Source: JAHEEL01 sp963785245
GTDB lineage: Bacteria; Actinomycetota; Acidimicrobiia; Spongiisociales; UBA5794
DNA length: 21,791 nucleotides
Reading direction: 5' to 3'
Assembly (NCBI GenBank): GCA_963785245.1
Contig: CAWAUO010000016.1
Location: 1 to 21,791 of the forward strand
Shown: one piece after another, positions 16,259-21,791 of the stretch
Position numbering within the stretch: the stretch's first letter is position 1
Layout of the letters: each line of letters begins with the position of its first letter
Program-made: the position numbers and the translations under genes
The notes under the pieces: model-generated
Database searches by the model: none
What the model saw: the letters and a program-made list of their open reading frames with translations, nothing else
What the model was told of the DNA's origin: nothing

Positions 16259-17923
16259 CTATCCGTTCTGCCGGAGATCCCTTCGCTGGAACAACCAGAC
16301 AGCCGCAGTTACCAGCATCACGAACAGTCCGCCGAGGACGGCCGCGTGGCCCCAGTGCATGCCGGTCAGCAATGGATCGCTGCTCAGGTAGTAGTAGAAG
16401 GGCGAGACCTTCGCCCATGCGGCGGTGCTGTCGTTGAGGGGCAGGAAGCCGTTGATGATGAACGAGACCACCGCCACGCCAACCGCGCCGTAGCTGGCGA
16501 TCTGCGTGCGGCCGGTAGCCGCGCCCAGCGCAAGGGCCAGGCCGCCGAAGGCCAGACCGAGCAGTGTGGCGAGGGCACATGCAGCCGCGATGTTTCCGAT
16601 GTCCATGCCGAGATTGCCGAGCAGTGATCCAGCAACGACTCCAAGGAACGATGCGAGTGCCACGATCACCGCGTACAGGATCATCGTCCACGTTTTTTGG
16701 AGGACGACCGTCGACCGGCGCACCGGGTTCGAGAGGAGCAGGCCCATCGTGTTGTCCTTCTCTTCGCCGGCGAGAGCCGCCGTCCCGATCACGATGGTGA
16801 CCACGAGGAGGCTGATCGGGATCATCATGCCGAACATCTCGACCTGATAGAAGCCCTCAGGGGTGCCCATGTCGCCGCCGCCGAAGAGCGCGAGCAGCGT
16901 CTCTGGGAACTGCTCGCCGAGCGACTTGAGCGTGTCGTCCATCAGGGTGTACATCGGACCGATCATCAGGGACATCAGGAACATCACCGGGACGATCACG
17001 TACAGCAGCACCTGATGCTCCGAGGCTGTCTTGACCCAGATCTTGGACACCCGCGCCGATCCGGCCAGCATCTCGGCCACCTTGTGCGTCATCGGGTTGG
17101 AACGAAGGCGATCGATCATCTTCGTTCCGACCGACTGACTCCGGAGGTCGCGACGGTTCACACCGACGACGCCCACGGCGAAGAACACCGCAGTACCGAC
17201 CGCCAGGACGGCGAAGTCGGCCCAATCGATGCCGTTCATGACCGGCTCGCTGCTGCTGAAGTAGTACCAGGGGAAGAACTTGGCGAGGCCCGCCAGGCTG
17301 TCCACCAACGGCAGTAGGCCGACCGCGATGAACGAAATCACCATGATGCCTGCCGTGGCGCCGCCGGCGAGCGAACTCTTCCCCGTCCAGCCACTCAGGG
17401 CGAACGCGAGGAAGCCGTAGAAGAGGGCGTTGACGAACATCATGACCATCAGTGCGTTGATGTCCATCGTGCCGGTCTCAACGTCGAGCAGCACGGGGGT
17501 GGCGATTCCGGCCAACCAGAGGATGATGAAGGCCCCGGCGGTCACGGCGGCGAGCGCGACCCCTTTCGAGACGGCCATGGTGGTCCTGCTCGCCGGGTTG
17601 CCGAGCAGCAGCCCGATCGTTCCGTTCTTCTCCTCGCCGGAGATCGAGACCGCGCCGCCGGCGAGCGCAACGGCTGCCATCGTCAGCATGCCGTAGCCCG
17701 TGTAGATGGCGCCGTAGGCGAGGCCCCCGGCGTCGGCTCCGTCCGGTATGCCAAACACGCTCCGGAACGCCTCGGGGAGGTCGTCCCAGAATGACACGTC
17801 GATTCCGCGGTACACCGCCATGCCGAAGACGAGTATCACGGCCAGTGAGACGGAGGCGATCAGGGGCGGCTTCCACCGATCGAGGGTGGTCTTGGTGAAT
17901 ACGTTGGCAAGCATCGGGGTCAC
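16259..17923 (-). CDS. ABC-2 type permease, tandem duplicated and fused
   Basis: The 554-residue integral membrane subunit of the ABC exporter consists of two homologous halves. Matching segments lie exactly 290 residues apart: LPEAF/FPETL (49/339), SGEEKNGTIGLLLGNP and AGEEKDNTMGLLLSNP (95/385), FPWYYFSSSEP and SPFYYYLSSDP (217/507), and NRRDLR/QRRDLR (256/546). Each half has about six membrane helices, so one chain may supply the whole membrane part where most ABC-2 systems use two. The EEK...GLLL segment is the cytoplasmic element usual in such permeases. GTG at 17923 overlaps the ATPase stop (GTGA); ATG at 17914, better spaced from GAAGAGG, is an alternative. The substrate is unknown; drug or antibiotic export is typical of TetR-linked systems. 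Confidence 0.9.
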   Translation of the reverse strand: MTPMLANVFTKTTLDRWKPPLIASVSLAVILVFGMAVYRGIDVSFWDDLPEAFRSVFGIPDGADAGGLAYGAIYTGYGMLTMAAVALAGGAVSISGEEKNGTIGLLLGNPASRTTMAVSKGVALAAVTAGAFIILWLAGIATPVLLDVETGTMDINALMVMMFVNALFYGFLAFALSGWTGKSSLAGGATAGIMVISFIAVGLLPLVDSLAGLAKFFPWYYFSSSEPVMNGIDWADFAVLAVGTAVFFAVGVVGVNRRDLRSQSVGTKMIDRLRSNPMTHKVAEMLAGSARVSKIWVKTASEHQVLLYVIVPVMFLMSLMIGPMYTLMDDTLKSLGEQFPETLLALFGGGDMGTPEGFYQVEMFGMMIPISLLVVTIVIGTAALAGEEKDNTMGLLLSNPVRRSTVVLQKTWTMILYAVIVALASFLGVVAGSLLGNLGMDIGNIAAACALATLLGLAFGGLALALGAATGRTQIASYGAVGVAVVSFIINGFLPLNDSTAAWAKVSPFYYYLSSDPLLTGMHWGHAAVLGGLFVMLVTAAVWLFQRRDLRQNG

Positions 17924-18819
17924 GCCTCTTCGCGGTAGTAGGTCAAGAAGATCTCTTCGAGGTCCGCTTCCTGTGTGTTGATATCGACGAGCGTGTAGTT
18001 GCTGGTCGCGACGTGGAGGAGTTCTTCCATGCTCCCGTCGAACGAAAGGTTGACGTGGTGGTTCCTGACGTCGGCATCCCGAACGCCATTGATGGGAAGG
18101 AACACGCTTTCGTCTACGGGGCCGTCGAAGTAGAGATCGACGCGCCGGATCGCTTTCGAGCGAAGCTCCTGCACCCCTTCGACGGCAACCAGATGGCCGG
18201 TCCGGATGATGCCGACACGGTCAGCAACCCGCTGTACCTCCGACAGCGTGTGGCTCGAGAGGAACACGGTCGCCCCGCCGTCCACGGCCTCCTTCATCAT
18301 GCCCTGGAACTCGCGCTGGACAAGTGGATCGAGTCCTGAACTCGGCTCGTCCATCATGTAGACCTGCGGTTGATTCATGAACGCCTGGATGATCCCGATC
18401 TTCTGGCGGTTCCCGGTCGAGAGATCGCCGACCTTCCTCGACAGGTCGGCCTCGAGGCGCTCTGCAAGAGCATCGACAAAGGTCCAGTCGACCCCGCCGC
18501 GGAGATTCGAAAAGTAGGTGAGGGTGTCCCTGCCGGTGAGGTTCGGATACATCGAGAGATCGCCCGGGATGTAGCCAATATGCGTGCGGATCTCGACCGA
18601 GTCCGTGTGCGTATCGAGGCCGATGATCGTGGCGGATCCACTCGTTGGCCGGATCTCGTCCATGAGCGTCCTGATCGCGGTCGTCTTGCCCGCGCCGTTC
18701 GGCCCGAGGAATCCGAAGATCTCGCCGGGGACGATGTCGAGGTTCAGGTCCACGAGGGCTTCGACCTTGCCGTAGTGCTTGGTGAGTCCCTGGGTGTGGA
18801 TTGCGACGGTGTCGGTCAT
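17920..18819 (-). CDS. ABC transporter ATP-binding protein
   Basis: This 299-residue protein is the ATPase of the exporter. Walker A GPNGAGKT (39-46), the Q-loop region, Walker B VYMMDEP (153-159) and the switch His190 in LSSHTLSEV are all present. The signature motif reads LSTGNRQKIG, where most ABC proteins have LSGGQ. A C-terminal extension of about 80 residues fits the CcmA/DrrA-type exporters. ATG at 18819 forms an ATGA overlap with the tetR stop and has AAGGAAG upstream; the frame is open to 19056, but that part lies over tetR and is not expected to be coding. It should dimerise and drive the duplicated permease. Confidence 0.92.
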   Translation of the reverse strand: MTDTVAIHTQGLTKHYGKVEALVDLNLDIVPGEIFGFLGPNGAGKTTAIRTLMDEIRPTSGSATIIGLDTHTDSVEIRTHIGYIPGDLSMYPNLTGRDTLTYFSNLRGGVDWTFVDALAERLEADLSRKVGDLSTGNRQKIGIIQAFMNQPQVYMMDEPSSGLDPLVQREFQGMMKEAVDGGATVFLSSHTLSEVQRVADRVGIIRTGHLVAVEGVQELRSKAIRRVDLYFDGPVDESVFLPINGVRDADVRNHHVNLSFDGSMEELLHVATSNYTLVDINTQEADLEEIFLTYYREEA

Positions 18820-19532
18820 GTGTCTTCCTTGCTGGTTGATTGCGATGGTGATGACGGGAAATCTGCGGATGCGTCGGCAAACGCCGACTGGAGGTGGGTG
18901 GCGATGGCTTCGGTGAGCACGCCCTGGCCCAGGATCTCGTAGACCGGGATCGCGTATGAGGCCATTGCGGGGTCGGCGCTGATGTCTGGATCGGTGAGGT
19001 CCACGCCGAGGATCCGCTTGAGGTGGCGGTGCATGACCAGGGCCCCGAGCGACCACAGCGTGAGCACCGCTGCCCGTCCGCTCGGATTCGGGGAGGGACG
19101 CACCATCCCGGTGTCGACGCCATGCTCGATGTAGCCCTCGGCGTCGCTGACGAGGTCGTCGACCAGGTTGTTCACGATTGGGGAATCGTCGCCGAGCACC
19201 GCAGCGAGATAGCCAACCAGTGGCGCTTGGGTCGCGCCGCGGAGGGCTGCGAGCACGTCGAGGTTCGGCCCTTCGTCCATGGCCTCATACTTGAAGTTCC
19301 GAATCGTCAGGGCGACGTGCTCGTCGCACTCGGCACGTAGACCGTCCATCGTGCCGAAGTGGTGGATCACCAGGCCGGGGGAGACACCGGCCGCGGCTGC
19401 GACCTTGCGGGCGGTGGTCCCGGTGATGCCGTTCTCGGCGAAACAGGCGACTGCGGCGTCACGGATCTTCGCCCTGGTGGTGCGGTCATCCACGGTCGAA
19501 TCTCCGGTCGGAGTCACTTCGGCTGAACTCAT
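18816..19532 (-). CDS. TetR-family transcriptional regulator
   Basis: This 238-residue repressor-type protein has an N-terminal helix-turn-helix (about residues 20-65, with TGTTARKVAAAAGVSPGLV as the core) and a helical C-terminal ligand domain. As the first gene of a three-gene coupled operon with the ABC ATPase and permease, it probably represses its own operon until a ligand, perhaps an exported compound, binds. The ATG at 19532 is chosen; a TTG at 19550 also starts the frame but lies over the -10 region. There is no ribosome site before the ATG, which fits a leaderless mRNA from the promoter at 19540-19568. Confidence 0.93.
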   Translation of the reverse strand: MSSAEVTPTGDSTVDDRTTRAKIRDAAVACFAENGITGTTARKVAAAAGVSPGLVIHHFGTMDGLRAECDEHVALTIRNFKYEAMDEGPNLDVLAALRGATQAPLVGYLAAVLGDDSPIVNNLVDDLVSDAEGYIEHGVDTGMVRPSPNPSGRAAVLTLWSLGALVMHRHLKRILGVDLTDPDISADPAMASYAIPVYEILGQGVLTEAIATHLQSAFADASADFPSSPSQSTSKEDT

Positions 19533-19539
19533 GTTCAAT

Positions 19540-19568
19540 AGTGTAAACAAGTGTTCAACTTGTGTCTA
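19540..19568 (-). promoter_or_regulatory. tetR operon promoter with palindromic operator in the spacer
   Basis: On the minus strand TAGACA (19568-19563, 5 of 6 to TTGACA) and TACACT (19545-19540, 4 of 6 to TATAAT) are 17 bases apart. The perfect palindrome ACAAGT-TGAAC-ACTTGT (19563-19547) fills the spacer. A start about seven bases after the -10 box falls at the tetR ATG, giving a leaderless transcript. A bound TetR dimer here would block RNA polymerase, so autorepression is the natural reading. The divergent hydrolase gene starts about 80 bases away and could share the control. Confidence 0.6.
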
Positions 19569-19649
19569 GATGGTTTCCTCTTGTGACACCGGCAGAGGTG
19601 CTGGTCGGATCTGGGCTACGGTTTGCATCCCATCCAGATCGGAACCGGC

Positions 19650-20842
19650 ATGACGGTCGGCAACTCCATAGCGCTTGCCATACGACGGATCGTTGCCCCG
19701 GTCCAGGGGATGCACCGCGCTATCTCCGACCGATGGTTCTCGGCTGCAGGCCCTTCCGCGCGACCGGTTCGGCGGGTGCACGACGGTGTGTCAGACGCCG
19801 TGTACGGGTCGATCCGCGTCGGAGGGGTAGTCGTAGGAACGGTCGTCGAAGCGCGTACGGGGAAGCACTCCGCAGCTGCGGATTCGGCGCAGTCCGTCGT
19901 GAATGGTCTGTGGGGCGACAGCCTCGGGCCGGGGGCGTCCGGTCTCGGGATCGAGATGGCTATTCGGGACGGCTTCGGCGACATCGTCCCAGTCAATCGT
20001 GAAGTCGGAGACGCCTTCTGTGGTGCAAGCGGGCACTTGGTCGTGCTCGTCCACGGACTCATCGAGTCCGAACGATGCTGGGCCGGCACCGACTCGGCTC
20101 CGGGACTGTTCGAGAGTCTCGACGATCATCCGGACCTCACCCCCGTGATGATCCGCTACAACTCCGGTCTACGCATCTCGGAGAACGGCGCGCGCCTTGC
20201 GGCGCTGCTCGAAGACGTCCACTCGTTCTGGCCTGTGCAGGTTGAGTCGATCTCCCTGGTCGGCCACTCCGCCGGCGGCCTGGTCATCCGTGGGGCTTGT
20301 GCGGTCGCATCGGAGGCCGGTTCACCGTGGCTCGGGGACGTCCATCGCGTCGTCACGATCGGGACACCCACCGCGGTGCCCCACTCGAGAAGTTCGTCAA
20401 CGCGACGGCCTGGGCGCTGGGTGCCGCTCGGGAGACGCGCCCACTCGCCGACTTCCTCAACCGCCGGAGCGTTGGGATCAAGGATCTGCGATTCGGAGCG
20501 ATCACCGAGGACGATTGGCTTGGCAGCGATCCGGACGCGCTTCTCCGCAACACCGTCGGCGACCACCCGCTCCCGCCGGGGATCGACCACCACTTCGTCG
20601 CCGGCGTCATCATCGGGGATCCGAAACACCCATTCGGTGCCTCAATCGGCGATCTCGTGGTCCGTTCGTCCAGCGCCACCGCACGGAACCACCTGGCCCC
20701 GACGAGTGCGGCCGTCTTCGGCCGGACGAGCCACGCCACCCTGCAACGCGACCCCGCCGTCGTGAAACACGTGATGAAGTGTCTCGAGCGACCGCCTTCG
20801 CCTTCCTCACGAAGTGGGGGAGGCGCGAGTTCCGGCCGCTAG
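19650..20842 (+). pseudogene. Alpha/beta hydrolase (lipase-like), frameshifted
   Basis: Restored, this would be a roughly 397-residue alpha/beta hydrolase of the esterase/lipase type with a GTPHRG motif (PGAP1/DUF676-like). The first frame has the HLVVLVHGLIES strand and oxyanion turn and the nucleophile GHSAGG (Ser207). It leaves the family at GTP; the next frame resumes at once with HRGAPLEKF and contains the likely acid (GDLVVRSSSA) and histidine (NHLAP). One missing C in the CCC at 20367-20369 explains the break. The catalytic triad is split across it, so the gene is inactive as read unless the base is a sequencing error. ATG at 19650 is used; TTG at 19623 is an alternative. It is divergent from tetR. 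Confidence 0.8.
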
Positions 20843-20848
20843 GCCGGA
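20831..20848. terminator. Hairpin over the hydrolase stop codon
   Basis: TCCGGCC-GCTA-GGCCGGA is a perfect seven-base-pair stem with a four-base loop that contains the TAG stop. It lies between two convergent genes and could stop transcription from both sides, though no T run is present. Confidence 0.45.
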
Positions 20849-20879
20849 GCACAGCGGAGGGGGCTGCGTTCGTGACGAT

Positions 20880-21388
20880 TCAGCTACTCGCTAGAAATGC
20901 GTTCGCTACTTCTTGACCCCATTTCGTTGCGCGGTCGGTCTCGCCGTCGGTGATCGGGCCCTTGCCGCCCTCGACGAGGAAGAGTTCGCCGGGGACGACG
21001 AGCCGGTAGCCCTTCTTCTTCAGACGCTTCGCTGCACCCGCGCGGCTGACCCGGGGAGGTTCGGCTTGCGGATGCTGGTGTCGAACGTTGCCGCCGCTCC
21101 GTTCGAGACGCGCGGCTGCCCTTCGATCCACTCGCGGATGCCGACGTCGAGCGAGATCACCGGCTCGTCGTGATCATCGGCACCCTGCTGGCGGGAACTC
21201 TTCCTGCTGAGGCCGAACTGGTGCGTCGGGCCGCCCACGACGAGCAGGTCGACATCGGAGGGTACGTCGGGAGCCACCCCGACCTCGGTGATTGTGATGT
21301 CGCACTCACGTGCGAGTCCGTCGGCGATGGCCTCGGCGATCCTCTTGGTGTTGCCATAGAGCGATTCGTAGACAACGAGGGCGTTCAT
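20880..21388 (-). pseudogene. Flavodoxin-family protein, frameshifted
   Basis: Restored, this is a 169-residue flavodoxin-like FMN protein. It starts with MNALVVYESLYGNTKRIAEA, whose SLYGNT loop binds the FMN phosphate, and has VVGGPTHQFGLSR as the second FMN loop. The first frame breaks in the C-terminal part; the other frame resumes with AAKRLKKKGYRLV and ends with an FLVEGGKGPITDGE segment usual in such proteins. One lost base between 21020 and 21131, most likely in the CCC at 21037-21039 or the GGGG at 21053-21056, explains it. ATG at 21388 has GGGAGGA six bases upstream. It is convergent with the hydrolase. Partner and role are unknown. Confidence 0.8.
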
Positions 21389-21467
21389 CTGGGTCCTCCC
21401 GATCGTCCTGCGCATCGTGCCCCGAGTCGCCGCGACCGCGCCAGGGTCGACCGTCCCGATCACTCGG

Positions 21468-21791
21468 CTATCGAACGGTGGACGGGGTGAACCACGCGGA
21501 GGGAGAATGCAGGAGGCGGCGGTCTTCAGTGACAGCGATGAACTGGTGGTTGCCGAACCGGCCGAGCCAGGCGGCATCGCGAAGCCCACCGCGAAGATCG
21601 CGGTTGCCACGGCGTCGGCGATCCCGAGGTAGGGGATGCCCAATGCGATGTGAGTCCGTATCATCATGCGGCGTCGCACCTCATCGCCAATCCCCGGAGG
21701 ATCCGTGAGCAACTCCAACGCCTCAGACCCGGTCAGAGAGCACCACGGTCGATCTCGGGCCCGTCGCCGTCACTATCGCCACAGATGCGGG
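21468..21791 (-). pseudogene. Unrecognised gene, C-terminal part, with two suspected lost bases
   Basis: No single frame is convincing here, but three minus-strand segments join into one protein-like reading of about 107 residues with good third-position GC. They are RICGDSDGDGPEIDRGAL (21789-21736), then LTGSEALELLTDP and on to AIFAVGFAM (21736-21575), then AAWLGRFGNHQFIAVTED and on to FTPSTVR with a TAG at 21470-21468. Each join is repaired by one added base (C near 21736, G near 21574). The middle part holds a helix-length hydrophobic stretch. The start lies outside the window. I do not recognise the family. The gap 21389-21467 to the flavodoxin shows only its ribosome site. Confidence 0.45.

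Noticed and set aside
18820..19056. N-terminal extension of the ABC ATPase
   Set aside because: It lies over the tetR coding region in another frame and has no domain signal.
21507..21632. 41-residue plus-strand ORF with a GGAGGGA site
   Set aside because: Antisense to the better-supported frameshifted minus-strand gene, and without a recognisable feature.
21389..21718. Long N-terminal extension of the flavodoxin frame
   Set aside because: The frame is open, but the flavodoxin ATG at 21388 has its own strong ribosome site and the upstream part belongs to another broken gene.
21705..21791. Plus-strand gene starting at GTG 21705 after GGAGG
   Set aside because: The frame soon turns Arg/His-rich with rare codons; the minus-strand reading across the same bases is more protein-like. 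The ribosome-like site is probably chance.

Overview
The window is high-GC, densely coded DNA with many overlapping stop and start codons, GTG and TTG starts, and genes preceded either by GGAGG-like sites or by no site at all. Together with the TetR/ABC module, the HSL-type esterase and the class I PPK2, this suggests an actinobacterium, perhaps of the Acidimicrobiia. That placement is inference: no marker gene is present.

Layout, left to right. (1) 110-595 (+) is a small C_GCAxxG_C_C-family redox protein, convergent with a membrane-anchored HSL-type esterase, 592-1821 (-). (2) 1907-4603 (-) is a ten-helix P-type ATPase with an intact phosphorylation core but without the usual Ca2+ ligands in its membrane helices. 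(3) 4785-5666 (+) is an EamA-type exporter, convergent with the end of the hox operon. (4) 5663-10988 (-) is a complete hoxEFUYH operon plus the maturation protease hoxW: a bidirectional NAD-linked [NiFe] hydrogenase of group 3d. (5) Upstream and on the same strand lie a cellobiose phosphorylase (GH94, 11133-13559) and a class I polyphosphate kinase 2 (13631-14467). (6) Divergent from ppk2 are an uncharacterised membrane protein (14596-16008) and a 49-residue membrane peptide (16097-16246). (7) 16259-19532 (-) is a translationally coupled tetR - ABC ATPase - permease operon. The permease is an internal duplication with an exact 290-residue period, and the tetR promoter carries a perfect 6-5-6 palindrome between its -35 and -10 boxes. 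(8) From 19650 on the reading frames break repeatedly: an alpha/beta hydrolase, a flavodoxin and an unrecognised partial gene each need one or two single-base additions to read through.

How the genes fit together. The hox enzyme exchanges electrons between NAD(H) and H2. Cellobiose phosphorylase saves ATP by making glucose-1-phosphate phosphorolytically, and PPK2 interconverts polyphosphate and nucleotide phosphate. Their shared strand and order suggest a low-energy or anoxia-related block, but this is inference and no common promoter was proven. The hyp genes needed to build the NiFe site are not in the window.

No tRNA, rRNA, CRISPR array, insertion sequence or phage gene was seen. The best leads are the P-type ATPase without Ca2+ ligands, the duplicated permease with its operator, and the cluster of single-base losses in the last 1.4 kb, which looks more like sequence error near a contig end than biology.
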